Source of the DNA: Phaeobacter sp. 22II1-1F12B
GTDB taxonomy: Bacteria; Pseudomonadota; Alphaproteobacteria; Rhodobacterales; Rhodobacteraceae
Length of the DNA: 57,446 nt
Reading direction: 5' to 3'
NCBI RefSeq assembly: GCF_002210165.1
Contig: NZ_AQQP01000020.1
Coordinates: forward strand, 1-57,446
Shown in pieces: positions 36,736 to 45,161 of the stretch. The number at the start of each line of letters is the position of its first letter. Position 1 is the stretch's first letter. The notes beneath the pieces were generated by a model, which saw only the letters and a program-made list of their open reading frames with translations, did no database searches and was not told where the DNA came from. The position numbers and the translations under genes were made by a program.

Positions 36736-36780
36736 TCGGGTCTCTGCCCTATGGGTTTGGAACCTGTTGCTAGGGGGCTG

Positions 36781-37824
36781 TCAGGTCGCCGTAAATGTCC
36801 CGACCCCAAGCGCCGCGTTCGTACGCGCAATCGACGCCGATCCGTCTCGCTCGGCTTCCGTCAGGGCGCGGATCGCGTCGATGGTTTCGGGGATCACGAT
36901 GGCTTGGTTGTCGACCATGTAGGCATAGTACAATTCGTCGCCCTCGACCTTGAGCATGTCCTCCCACAGAGCCACCTCATAGAGGCTGTCGTTGGGACGC
37001 CCGAAATCGGCCATCATCTCCTTGACCGCGTTAAGTGCGCCCAGCCCGTCCGCCATCCGGATCAACGCGATGCGGGAGGAGGCGCGGAACGCTTCGAGTA
37101 CCTCGTCTTTGGACGCCTTGCGCGGCATCCTGACCGACCAATAGTGCAGATGGGCAAGGGTCTGCGGCACCTTCACGGCCATCGTGATCACGTCGAGATC
37201 GGGATCGACGCTTTGTGCATCCGGGCCCTGATGGCTGGGAATATCGGGTTCGGGCACAAGCGTGTTCATGATTCCACCCAGATGGCTTTCCCACGGGTCG
37301 GTGGCGCGCCGCAGGAGCGTTCCGCGCGCTGAGCCAAGAAGCCCTGCAACTTTCAGCGCTGTGAGGGTGCGGACGATCGACGTCGTGTTGCAGGACACCA
37401 CGCGGGTGCGATCGCGCCCAATCGCGCTTGCATAGTTTGCTTCGGCAACAAAGGAATGGCCGGTCACCTCGTGTTTTTCGCCGCCATGAACGATGAACCG
37501 GATGCCTCTTTCGCGATAGGTTTCCACATTGCGCACAGCCACTTTCTTGGGCGTGCTGTCCACCACGATGTCTGCGGTAGCAAGCAGGTCGTCGAGCCCT
37601 CCGGCCACGTCAAGGCCGGCCTCTCGCATGGCCGGGGTGCGATCCGGGTCGGCGGCATAAAGCGCGAAACCCTTCGCGCGCGCCATGCGGGCGCGCCAGT
37701 CGGAGGTGACATCCGCCACGCCAACGAGGTCCATGTCCTCTTGTGCGACCACTGCGTCTGCCACACGTTTGCCGATCACGCCGTATCCGTTTACGGCAAC
37801 TCTGATAGGTCTCATGTCAGTCAT
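36781..37824 (-). CDS. Type II (archaeal-type) glyceraldehyde-3-phosphate dehydrogenase
   Basis: A 347-residue protein matching type II GAPDH (EC 1.2.1.59), a class mostly known from archaea: VNGYGVIGKRVADAV, GVADVTSDWRARMA, IVHGGEKHE, catalytic Cys145 in VSCNTTSI, then LLRRATDPWESHLGGIMNTLVPEP. It would oxidise glyceraldehyde 3-phosphate with NAD(P). The start overlaps the cfa stop (ATGA), an unusual coupling of lipid and sugar genes. Both are under an ECF-type promoter at 39224. Confidence 0.88.
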   Translation of the reverse strand: MTDMRPIRVAVNGYGVIGKRVADAVVAQEDMDLVGVADVTSDWRARMARAKGFALYAADPDRTPAMREAGLDVAGGLDDLLATADIVVDSTPKKVAVRNVETYRERGIRFIVHGGEKHEVTGHSFVAEANYASAIGRDRTRVVSCNTTSIVRTLTALKVAGLLGSARGTLLRRATDPWESHLGGIMNTLVPEPDIPSHQGPDAQSVDPDLDVITMAVKVPQTLAHLHYWSVRMPRKASKDEVLEAFRASSRIALIRMADGLGALNAVKEMMADFGRPNDSLYEVALWEDMLKVEGDELYYAYMVDNQAIVIPETIDAIRALTEAERDGSASIARTNAALGVGTFTAT

Positions 37825-39161
37825 CCCGCTCTCGTGAATTCTGTGCCGGTCGAAATATCCCAGGCGGATTCGCCTGCCTTGACCTTGGCGATATAGTCAC
37901 GGGTCAGCGGAACCGCATCACGGCGCTTGGCAAGCTGGATCTGGAAGACCATCAACCGCCCATTCCGGAACGCCATTTCGCAGACAGCCAGATAGAATTC
38001 CCACATACGGCAGAACCGCTCGTCGTAAAGCATGCGCGCTGTTTCGCGTTCCTGGGCAAATCGTTCGGACCAGTGGCGCAGAGTCTCGGCATAATGCAAC
38101 CGCAGGACCTCGACATCCGTGACCCACATTCCCGCACGCTCTGCTGCCGCGATGGTTTCGGACAGCGTGGGCAGATAGCCCCCGGGGAAGACGTATTTGC
38201 GGATCCACGGATCGCTGCCGCCTTTGGGCGCCATCCTGCCGATCGCATGCAAAAGTGCGACGCCATCGGGCCTGAGAACGCGCTGAAGGGTGGTAAAAAA
38301 CGCATCGAATCCGCTGCGGCCCACATGCTCGAACATACCTACGGACACGACGCGATCGTATAGCCCATGCTCTTCGCGGTAATCGCGCCGTTCAAAGGCC
38401 ACCTGATCAAACAGGCCGGTTTGCTGGGCACGTTCGCGGGCAGCGGCAATCTGTTCGGTCGAGAGGCTGAGCCCGGTCACGCGCGCCTCGTGTTGCTGGG
38501 CAAGCTCCATCGCCAGCCCGCCCCAGCCCGAGCCGATGTCGAGAACCTCCAGACCGGGTCGCATCAAGAGCTTTGCTGCGATGTGCTTTTTCTTGAAGGC
38601 CTGGGCCTCGTCCAACGTTTCGGTCCCGATCGGGAAGTAGGCGCAGGAGTATTGTCGATCCGCATCCAGAAAAAGGTCGTAGAGTTCGGTCGAGATGTCG
38701 TAGTGATGCGCCACGTTCGCGTGAGACCGGCTGATCGGATTATGAAGCAGCCTGCGGCTCAGGAATGCGTCCAGCCAGCGGGTCAATCGTCTGCCAGGCA
38801 ATGCGTCGATAGTATCTATGTCGGTCATGCAGATCGAGAGGAGGTCGCGCAGGCTGCCAGTTTCAATGCGCAGCGTCCCGTCCATATAAGCCTCGCCAAG
38901 TGCAATGCTGGGGTTCACCAGAAGTTGCACAGGCAGCACCTTTTCGGTCAAACGGACGGAAACGGCGGGTTCGCCGCCGGGGCCGAAATGCCACGTCTGG
39001 CCGCAGGGATCGTAGATGGTGAGGCGTCCGTTTTGAACGAGGCGTCGCAGCGATTTGGCGAGCAACCACATGGCCGCCCGTCCCGGTGCGAGACGTCCGG
39101 TTTCAATCCGGCTACCTTCTTGTTCAAAGCGTTCGTCGGGAGAGGTTTCGCTATTGGACAT
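37821..39161 (-). CDS. cfa: Cyclopropane-fatty-acyl-phospholipid synthase
   Basis: A 446-residue SAM-dependent enzyme that adds a methylene bridge across double bonds of membrane phospholipids. Visible are NVAHHYDISTELYDLFLD, YSCAYF, the SAM-binding VLDIGSGWGGLA, VSVGMFEHVG and FPGGYLPTLSE. Cyclopropanation is a common response to acid, oxidative or stationary stress. An ECF-type promoter lies 62 bases upstream; type II GAPDH follows with a four-base overlap. Confidence 0.94.
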   Translation of the reverse strand: MSNSETSPDERFEQEGSRIETGRLAPGRAAMWLLAKSLRRLVQNGRLTIYDPCGQTWHFGPGGEPAVSVRLTEKVLPVQLLVNPSIALGEAYMDGTLRIETGSLRDLLSICMTDIDTIDALPGRRLTRWLDAFLSRRLLHNPISRSHANVAHHYDISTELYDLFLDADRQYSCAYFPIGTETLDEAQAFKKKHIAAKLLMRPGLEVLDIGSGWGGLAMELAQQHEARVTGLSLSTEQIAAARERAQQTGLFDQVAFERRDYREEHGLYDRVVSVGMFEHVGRSGFDAFFTTLQRVLRPDGVALLHAIGRMAPKGGSDPWIRKYVFPGGYLPTLSETIAAAERAGMWVTDVEVLRLHYAETLRHWSERFAQERETARMLYDERFCRMWEFYLAVCEMAFRNGRLMVFQIQLAKRRDAVPLTRDYIAKVKAGESAWDISTGTEFTRAG

Positions 39162-39223
39162 GATCGCTTGCTCCGTCTTGTTTTTTGTCGGCAGGCGGCG
39201 TCAACCGCCGCTTTCTGATAAAA

Positions 39224-39251
39224 CAGACGAAAGATGACAAGGTTCATTACA
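39224..39251 (-). promoter_or_regulatory. ECF-type promoter of cfa/GAPDH
   Basis: Minus strand: TGTAAT (39246-39251), 16 bases, CGTCTG (39224-39229). Same pattern as the sites before the sigma gene and the complex I-like operon. The remaining bases between cfa and the sigma gene hold no gene that I can see. Confidence 0.7.
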
Positions 39252-39403
39252 GCGCAGCGGCCTGCCGACACGGTGCCCGCGGTGCACAGGCGTGCGTAGG
39301 CGGAACCCTTGGAAAACGGATCGGCGTGTCCTCGCTGGCGGACAATAGAACGCGATCCGTGAATTGCAGACACGCCGGTGAGAGAGGGCCAGCACATCGG
39401 GGC

Positions 39404-40072
39404 TCAGTCCGTCGTTTTCGCTCCGGCGTCGTCCTTCATCGCTTGAAAACGAGCGCGGGCCTTTTCCGCTGCGTCGCAATCGCAATCGAGAAAGCCATGA
39501 ACCGGGCAGGTCAGGCACATCTGTTCCAACCTTGTCTTCAACGCCTGCCGACCCCGGTGAAGGCGGACCGTGATGTTGTTCAAGGTGATGCCAAGGTCTT
39601 TGGCGACAGCATCGCGCGGCTGCTCCTGAAGATCGACGCGCCAGATTACTTCGGCATATTCCGGTCTGAGCGTCGGCAACAGCTTGTACAGACAATTGCA
39701 TATCGCCTCGTCGAGTTCTTCGTCGAACCCGTTTTGGACGCTGTCCAGGTCGGTTGGGGCCATGACTACCTCCCTCTGGCGCCTTCGCGAAACCTTGCGA
39801 CCGTAGTCGGCGATGGACGACGCCAGAATCTGGCCGAGCCAGCCACGAACGGCGCGCACATCGCGAAGTTGCTCGGAGCGGTCAATGGCGCGCAGCATGA
39901 ACGTTTGCAGGACATCCTCGGCTGCCTCCGGATCTCCCAGTCGCCGACGCAGGAAATTCAGGATATGCTGCCGACCTTCCACCAGCGAGCGACGGACAGC
40001 GATGTCCGCATCCTTGGCGGCTGTGTTGGGCTGATCTGCTGTGGATAACCGATCATTCGGGTCGTGATTCAT
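39404..40072 (-). CDS. ECF sigma factor with Cys-rich tail (CorE-like), copy 2
   Basis: A 222-residue ECF sigma factor, more divergent than the other two. Region 2 is GDPEAAEDVLQTFMLRAI ... RGWLGQILASSIADYGRK and region 4 is RDAVAKDLGITLNNITVRLHRGRQALKTRL. Cysteines again cluster in the linker (CNC) and C-terminus (CLTCPVHGFLDCDCD). The start MNHDPND at 40072 fits a short leader. Its own promoter (40091-40118) carries the TGTAA-N17-CGTCT pattern, so it is the best candidate for the sigma factor that reads that pattern. Confidence 0.9.
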   Translation of the reverse strand: MNHDPNDRLSTADQPNTAAKDADIAVRRSLVEGRQHILNFLRRRLGDPEAAEDVLQTFMLRAIDRSEQLRDVRAVRGWLGQILASSIADYGRKVSRRRQREVVMAPTDLDSVQNGFDEELDEAICNCLYKLLPTLRPEYAEVIWRVDLQEQPRDAVAKDLGITLNNITVRLHRGRQALKTRLEQMCLTCPVHGFLDCDCDAAEKARARFQAMKDDAGAKTTD

Positions 40073-40090
40073 GATACACCTCTGAAAAGT

Positions 40091-40118
40091 AAGACGCCGA
40101 ACCATCGAGAACGTTACA
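40091..40118 (-). promoter_or_regulatory. ECF-type promoter of sigma factor copy 2
   Basis: Minus strand: TGTAAC (40113-40118), 16 bases, CGTCTT (40091-40096), 18 bases before the ATG. A sigma gene preceded by the shared motif suggests autoregulation. Confidence 0.75.
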
Positions 40119-40223
40119 CTTTTTCGGGTGCTTCGGGTGACCTGATTGTTGGTGGTTTTGCTGTTGGGTATGCACAGGCGCGGTCTTTTGGAACCCGGGC
40201 CAACGGGCGTATGCCCAGGAATG

Positions 40224-40251
40224 CGTAAGGTTTCGGCTGCCGCAGCGTCTT
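40224..40251 (+). promoter_or_regulatory. ECF-type promoter of the EamA transporter (one mismatch)
   Basis: CGTAAG, 16 bases, CGTCTT, 76 bases before the transporter start. It differs from the other sites by C for T at the first base of the -35 block, and spacing is identical. Confidence 0.6.
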
Positions 40252-40327
40252 CTTACTTCGCCCCTGAGTTGGCACATCGGAAAATTTCTGCAATTCCTGC
40301 CACTTCTGACTTGGAAAGGAAATCTCG

Positions 40328-41218
40328 ATGTCGCCGACTGTCATAACCAAAATCGTTTTGGCCATGTTCCTGTGGGCGGCGTGCTTTCCGTTGATCACGG
40401 CAGGGCTGCAATACTCGCCGCATCTGACTTTTGCGACAATGCGCGCAGTTCTGGCCGGAGCAACTTTGGTGGGTCTGGCCATGATTTTGCGCAGACCATT
40501 CCCGCGCGGTTGGCGCACGTGGTTGACCTTGGGGATCGTCGGGATTGGTGCGACAAGTTTGGGATTTCTGGGCATGTTTCATGCAGCAGAATTCGTGTCT
40601 CCGGGCCTCGCCACGGTCATCGCAAACGCGCAGCCGCTGCTGGCCGCAATACTGGGTGTTGTATGGCTTGGCGAAAGGCTGCCGAAGGTCGGTTGGGTCG
40701 GCCTTTCGATCGGATTCATGGGAATCCTCGTGATCGCGCTGCCGCAATTGCTTGATGGAGGGCAAGAGGGGTCGGCCATCGGTTTCGCCTATATCGTTTT
40801 GGCCGCGGTTGGGGTGACCATCAGCAACGTGGCCATCAAGTCCATCGCCGGCAAAGTGGACGGGCTTTTTGCAATGGGGTTACAGTTGCTCATCGGCAGC
40901 GCGCCGCTCGCGTTCGCAGCCCTCGCGCTGGAAGATCAAAACGCCATTCAATGGAACGCGGTCTTCACGGCATCGCTTTTGGGGCTGGCCCTGTTCGGCT
41001 CAGCGCTGGTGTATTGGCTCTGGTTTTCCGTGCTGGAGGCAGTTGAGCTGAACCGGGCGATTGTGTTCAGCTTTCTTGTTCCAATCTTCGGTCTTTCAAT
41101 TGGTGCCTTGTTTTTCGGGGAACGCCTGTCCGGGATTCAATTTTCCGGTATTGCGCTGGTCATTTTGGGGATCGTGTTCGTCAATCTTAAGGGAGCACGG
41201 CGGTCTCAAGGTCGATAA
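40328..41218 (+). CDS. EamA/DMT-family transporter
   Basis: A 296-residue membrane protein with ten segments in two EamA repeats. The first repeat includes LWAACFPLITAGLQYSPHLTFATMRA and EFVSPGLATVIANAQPLLAAILGVVWLGERL. The second ends RAIVFSFLVPIFGLSIGALFFGERLSGIQFSGIALVILGI. Such proteins export amino acids or small metabolites; the substrate is not evident. An ECF-type promoter precedes it and the gene is divergent from sigma copy 2. Confidence 0.92.
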   Translation: MSPTVITKIVLAMFLWAACFPLITAGLQYSPHLTFATMRAVLAGATLVGLAMILRRPFPRGWRTWLTLGIVGIGATSLGFLGMFHAAEFVSPGLATVIANAQPLLAAILGVVWLGERLPKVGWVGLSIGFMGILVIALPQLLDGGQEGSAIGFAYIVLAAVGVTISNVAIKSIAGKVDGLFAMGLQLLIGSAPLAFAALALEDQNAIQWNAVFTASLLGLALFGSALVYWLWFSVLEAVELNRAIVFSFLVPIFGLSIGALFFGERLSGIQFSGIALVILGIVFVNLKGARRSQGR

Positions 41219-41438
41219 TACAGAACAACCTGTTAACCTGTTTTCAAACGGTCGTTTTGGCTATTGTCTTCGTCGAAAGCCTGTTTGCTTCGATACGAAT
41301 GTGTGTTGCTTATTCAGAGTGACGCGCGGAGGGGCAAATTGTTCTTAGAATGACTGCGCGCATTGTACGTTAGAGAGACAATGCTCGAATCAGCGCTGAT
41401 CGCACCTTCGCAAACCTCTTGGAAAGGGCAGAGACATC

Positions 41439-42011
41439 ATGGCATCGCAAGACAGTGGCAAGCCCGATGTGCCCGACGCTTCGCCGGAACGCGCCCTGTT
41501 GGACGGGCGCGGAGCGTTTATGGGATTTCTGGTCAAACGGCTTGGCAACCGCGCAGATGCAGAGGATGTCCTGCAAGACTTCTGCATCCGCGTGCTGTCA
41601 CGCAAGGATCAGCTCCGAGAGGTCGAACGAATGGATGCTTGGCTCTACACAATCCTGCGGTCCACTTTGAACGATCACTACCGCAAAGGGACCCGGCGTA
41701 GCCGGCTGGCGGCGGCGGCGGCGCGCGAACCAGAGGAATGGATTGCCGATGCGCCCTCACAGATGGCGCGGCTGTGCACCTGCCATGGCGGGTTGATTTC
41801 CGAACTGCGCCCGGCGGATGCCGAACTGATCCGGCGCATCGATTTCGGCGAAGAAGATCGCGAAAGCGTGGCAGCCGATCTGCGGCTTAACCGCAAGAGG
41901 GCTGCGAGAACGACAAACACGAGACTGATTGCGAAGAAGAGGGACAACTATCCTGATCGCAGCGAAGTCGGGTCTGTAACGATTTCCATGATCCAGCGTC
42001 TTCTTCTGTGA
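41439..42011 (+). CDS. ECF sigma factor, copy 3, with altered C-terminus (probably defective)
   Basis: A 190-residue protein closely similar to sigma copy 1 through region 2 (GNRADAEDVLQDFCIRVLSRKDQLR), the linker CTC and early region 4 (IRRIDFGEEDRESVAADLRLNR). After codons reading LNRK it diverges abruptly into KRAARTTNTRLIAKKRDNYP, losing the DNA-recognition helix and Cys-rich tail seen in copy 1. The break follows AACCGCAA, present in both genes. It is probably a truncated paralogue that no longer recognises -35 elements. A promoter for the next operon lies in its 3' end. Confidence 0.75.
   Translation: MASQDSGKPDVPDASPERALLDGRGAFMGFLVKRLGNRADAEDVLQDFCIRVLSRKDQLREVERMDAWLYTILRSTLNDHYRKGTRRSRLAAAAAREPEEWIADAPSQMARLCTCHGGLISELRPADAELIRRIDFGEEDRESVAADLRLNRKRAARTTNTRLIAKKRDNYPDRSEVGSVTISMIQRLLL
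41975..42002 (+). promoter_or_regulatory. ECF-type promoter of the DUF3141/FabI/Rieske operon
   Basis: TGTAAC, 16 bases, CGTCTT, 45 bases before the first gene at 42048. It overlaps the last codons of the truncated sigma gene. Confidence 0.75.
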
Positions 42012-42047
42012 GTGTGCCCGAAGGCACAACCGCAGGAGAAATTAAAC

Positions 42048-42380
42048 ATGCCACGTATCACGTCGGATTGGAACTCGGGAGTACCCCGTCAACCATCATC
42101 CGATGACGATCTTCGCGTCTTTTTATCCCGGATGACCTGCGCATGTGCCGAGACTTCCGCGTACGCAGATGCCCCGATGGCACGCGCGTTGTTCAACCGT
42201 GTGGAAGTGATGAAACAACCCCCGACGCTTGCGGCACGCGCGCTGGGTATTGCGTCTCGCGATGCGACCTATCTCCTTTCCGGTCTGCGCGAGGATGTGG
42301 CGAAGGATTTCGTGCGTGTGATGCTCGCTGGACGACCCTCCATAGACACTACCAATCAAGAGGAAGCTGATGATGAATAA
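42048..42380 (+). CDS. Hypothetical protein of 110 residues
   Basis: It starts MPRITSDWNSG and has a C-terminal helical region (LGIASRDATYLLSGLREDVAKDFVRVML). One CAC cysteine pair lies near residue 36. I do not recognise a family. AGGAG precedes the ATG. It follows the ECF-type promoter and overlaps the DUF3141 gene by 11 bases, so it is the first gene of that operon and may be a regulator or partner of the hydrolase-like protein. Confidence 0.75.
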   Translation: MPRITSDWNSGVPRQPSSDDDLRVFLSRMTCACAETSAYADAPMARALFNRVEVMKQPPTLAARALGIASRDATYLLSGLREDVAKDFVRVMLAGRPSIDTTNQEEADDE

Positions 42381-44163
42381 GAGCCTGCGCCTTGCGACAG
42401 TGACCCCGGAACAATTTCTTGCACCCGTTTCCGGTAACGCAACGACCGCTAGTAACGTGCCTTACGTCCAAGACGCCTTTGAACGCTGGGTGCTGCTTCT
42501 CGACACGCTGCGTGAACGCGCCGACAATATGATCGCGCATGAGCGGCAGGGCATGCCGCCGCTTCTGGATTTCGATTACGAACTGCTGCTGGACGCACGC
42601 ACCTTTGAGCGGTCGGCCAACTACGCGCTGCTCAGGATCACGCGGGTCGGCGACGATTGCTGGGACGATTGCGTGGACGAGGCCAAGCCGCCCGTGATCG
42701 TCATTGATCCGCGCGCCGGGCACGGGCCCGGTATCGGCGGCTTCAAGCGCGACAGCGAGGTCGGCATGGCGATGCACGAGGGCCATCCGGTCTATTTCGT
42801 GATCTTCTACCCCGAGCCCATGCCAGGTCAGACGCTGTCGGATGTGCATTATGCCTTGCGCGACTTCGTCTCCGAGGTCGCTCGCCGTCACCCGGACACA
42901 GGCCCCGTGCTCTACGGCAATTGCCAGGCCGGTTGGGCGGCCACGCTGCTGGCGGCGGATTGCGACGGTCTGACCGGTCCGATTGTACTGAACGGCTCGC
43001 CGCTCAGCTACTGGTCGGGCGAGGCGGCAAGCAGCCCGATGCGGATGATGGGCGCACTGTCGGGCGGGGCATGGGCCGCCCATATGATCTCCGATCTGGG
43101 GGACGGGCGGTTCGACGGTGCCTGGCTGGCACAAAATTTTGAGACCTTGCAACCCGAAAAGGCGATCTGGGACAAATACGCGAACCTCTTTGCCCATGCC
43201 GACACCGAACGCGAGCGGTTCCTTGAGTTCGAACGCTGGTGGAATGGCTACTACACGCTCAGCCGCGAGGAAATCCTCGGCATCACGCAGAACCTGTTCA
43301 TCGGCAACCGGCTGGAACAGGGCGAGATGCAGCTGGATGCGCATTGCACCGTCGATCTTAAGCGCATCAGCAATCCGCTGATCATCTTCGCCTCGGACGG
43401 TGACAACATCACGCCGCCCGAACAGGCAATGGGGTGGATTGGCAAGCTTTATCCCGATACCGATGCGCTCAAGGCAGCCGGGCAGCGCATCGTCTATATG
43501 ACGCATCCGCGTGTCGGGCATCTGGGCATCTTCGTCTCCGGCTCCGTCGCGCGGCTCCAGCATCGTGCGATTCTGGAAAGCCTGGACGATGTCGAGGCCC
43601 TTTCCCCGGGTCTCTACGAGATGGTGATCGACAACCCGTCGGGTGACCCGGACTGCGAGACCGGCGATTTTGAGGTGCGATTCGAACCGCGCGAGGTCGA
43701 TGATCTGGGCATTGCATCGGACGATGCGGCCTTGAAACAAGTGGCGCAGATATCGCGGATCAACGAGGCGGTCTATTCGACTTTCGTCAGTCCTTGGATC
43801 CGCGCCGCGACGACCCCGGCCAGCGCTGAGGCGCTCCGTGCGCTGCACCCCATGCGCTGGACCAGAACGATGTTCTCCGAACAGGTGAACCCGTGGATGG
43901 CCCTGATCAAGTCCACCGCCGAAACGCTGCGCGAGACGCGCTCACCATTGCCGGACGACCACCCCGCGATCGTGGCCGAGCGTGCGCTGTCGGCGCGCAC
44001 CGGCGAGGGTATAGGCGCATGGCGCAAGGGACGCGATGCCTGGATCACCCATGTCTTTGGCGCGATGTTCGGCAATTTCCCGTTCGCCGCAGCAACCACA
44101 CAGGCGGAAAAACCGTCGGCCTCATCAAAAAAAGGAATGAACAATTATGGAATGGCTTTTTGA
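42370..44163 (+). CDS. DUF3141 protein, PhaC-like alpha/beta hydrolase
   Basis: A 597-residue protein of the DUF3141 family, distantly related to polyhydroxyalkanoate synthase class III subunits. The middle carries VIVIDPRAGHGPGIGGFKRDSEVG, a nucleophile-type turn YGNCQAGWAA (Cys185), FASDGDNITPPEQA (putative catalytic Asp) and THPRVGHLGIFVSG (putative His). The substrate is unknown. Homologues often sit in low-oxygen regulons next to FabI- and CBS-domain genes, as here. It starts at ATGATG 42370; AGAGGAAG precedes it. Confidence 0.88.
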   Translation: MMNKSLRLATVTPEQFLAPVSGNATTASNVPYVQDAFERWVLLLDTLRERADNMIAHERQGMPPLLDFDYELLLDARTFERSANYALLRITRVGDDCWDDCVDEAKPPVIVIDPRAGHGPGIGGFKRDSEVGMAMHEGHPVYFVIFYPEPMPGQTLSDVHYALRDFVSEVARRHPDTGPVLYGNCQAGWAATLLAADCDGLTGPIVLNGSPLSYWSGEAASSPMRMMGALSGGAWAAHMISDLGDGRFDGAWLAQNFETLQPEKAIWDKYANLFAHADTERERFLEFERWWNGYYTLSREEILGITQNLFIGNRLEQGEMQLDAHCTVDLKRISNPLIIFASDGDNITPPEQAMGWIGKLYPDTDALKAAGQRIVYMTHPRVGHLGIFVSGSVARLQHRAILESLDDVEALSPGLYEMVIDNPSGDPDCETGDFEVRFEPREVDDLGIASDDAALKQVAQISRINEAVYSTFVSPWIRAATTPASAEALRALHPMRWTRTMFSEQVNPWMALIKSTAETLRETRSPLPDDHPAIVAERALSARTGEGIGAWRKGRDAWITHVFGAMFGNFPFAAATTQAEKPSASSKKGMNNYGMAF

Positions 44164-44326
44164 AAACTGGGTTTTGGTTCTCGTCTTCGGCGGAATGGCC
44201 GCAATGCACCTTTTCGGGCACGGACATGGCGGACACAAACATGGCAAGTCGGCCAAGCGTCATGGTGCGCACGACAAGAAGTCCGAAGCTTCCGCCGATA
44301 CCGAGGCAGTGTCGGAGGATGCCTGA
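44147..44326 (+). CDS. Small His-rich membrane protein (59 residues)
   Basis: An ATG at 44147 encodes one hydrophobic helix (WVLVLVFGGMAAMHLF) followed by GHGHGGHKHGKSAKRHGAHDKK and an acidic tail, ending TGA 44324-44326. It resembles the helix-plus-His tail of the DUF2933 protein at 54148-54417. It overlaps the end of the DUF3141 gene by 17 bases and the FabI start by 8. AAGGAATG lies 8 bases upstream. A membrane-bound metal-binding peptide is likely; no enzyme activity is expected. Confidence 0.65.
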   Translation: MEWLFENWVLVLVFGGMAAMHLFGHGHGGHKHGKSAKRHGAHDKKSEASADTEAVSEDA

Positions 44327-45161
44327 ATTCGACGCATGCTGCGATCCTGCGGAACTGCTTGATCTGTCCGGCCGGAAGGGTCTGGTTGTCGGCATCGCCA
44401 ATGATCGCAGTCTGGCGTGGCCTGCTGCCCTGCATTTCCGTCAAGTGGGTGCCGAGCTCGCCATCACCTATGTCGATGAGCGCACCAAACCTCATGTGGT
44501 GCCATTAGCTGCACGTCTCGAAGCGCCGATCCTGCTGCCCTGTGACGTGAATGCGCCGCACGAACTCGACGCTGTCTTCGACGCCATCACGGACCGCTGG
44601 GGAAAATTGGATTTCATCCTTCATGCCGTGGGCAGCGTGCCGCCCGGCGACCTTCATGGCCGCCTGACTGACTGTTCGGCTGCAGGGTTTTCCCAAGCGA
44701 TGCATGTGTCCGTCCATTCGCTGATCCGCATGGCGCATCTTGCCGAGCCCCTGATGAAAAGCGGCGGCAGCCTGATCACTCTGAGCTATCTGGGTGGCGA
44801 ACGTGTGGTGGAGAATTACAACGTGATGGGGCCGGTCAAGGCGGCGCTTGAGGCCACCGTGCGCTATCTGGCTCACGAACTCGGGCCGTCGAACATCCGC
44901 GTCAACGCCATTTCGGCGGGACCCGTGATGACCCGCGCGGCGTCCGGGTTGACCGGCTTTGCGGGTCTTCTGGACGCGACCGCGCGAGTTGCCCCATTGC
45001 GGCGCAACGTCACGGCCGACGAGGTGGGCCGCGCCGCCCTGCTGTTCGCCAGCGACTATCCCGGCGGCATCACGGGCGAGGTGCTGCATGTCGATGCGGG
45101 TGTTCACGTCGAAAGCCCTGTCGCCGCAGCCAAAATGAACGTCAAATCGGAGGAATCATGA
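44319..45161 (+). CDS. fabI: Enoyl-ACP reductase (FabI-like SDR)
   Basis: A 280-residue SDR with FabI features: [37 protein letters not shown], a Tyr157 in [10 protein letters not shown], and Tyr167-x6-Lys174 (YNVMGPVK), the FabI spacing. It would reduce trans-2-enoyl-ACP with NAD(P)H. The ATG at 44319 overlaps the small His-rich gene. Its location in a stress operon suggests a duplicate specialised for membrane remodelling rather than the housekeeping copy. Confidence 0.87.
   Translation: MPEFDACCDPAELLDLSGRKGLVVGIANDRSLAWPAALHFRQVGAELAITYVDERTKPHVVPLAARLEAPILLPCDVNAPHELDAVFDAITDRWGKLDFILHAVGSVPPGDLHGRLTDCSAAGFSQAMHVSVHSLIRMAHLAEPLMKSGGSLITLSYLGGERVVENYNVMGPVKAALEATVRYLAHELGPSNIRVNAISAGPVMTRAASGLTGFAGLLDATARVAPLRRNVTADEVGRAALLFASDYPGGITGEVLHVDAGVHVESPVAAAKMNVKSEES

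Noticed and set aside
43893-44318. Longer start for the FabI-like protein inside the DUF3141 gene
   Set aside because: The extension is a shadow of the DUF3141 reading frame; FabI homology begins near 44319.
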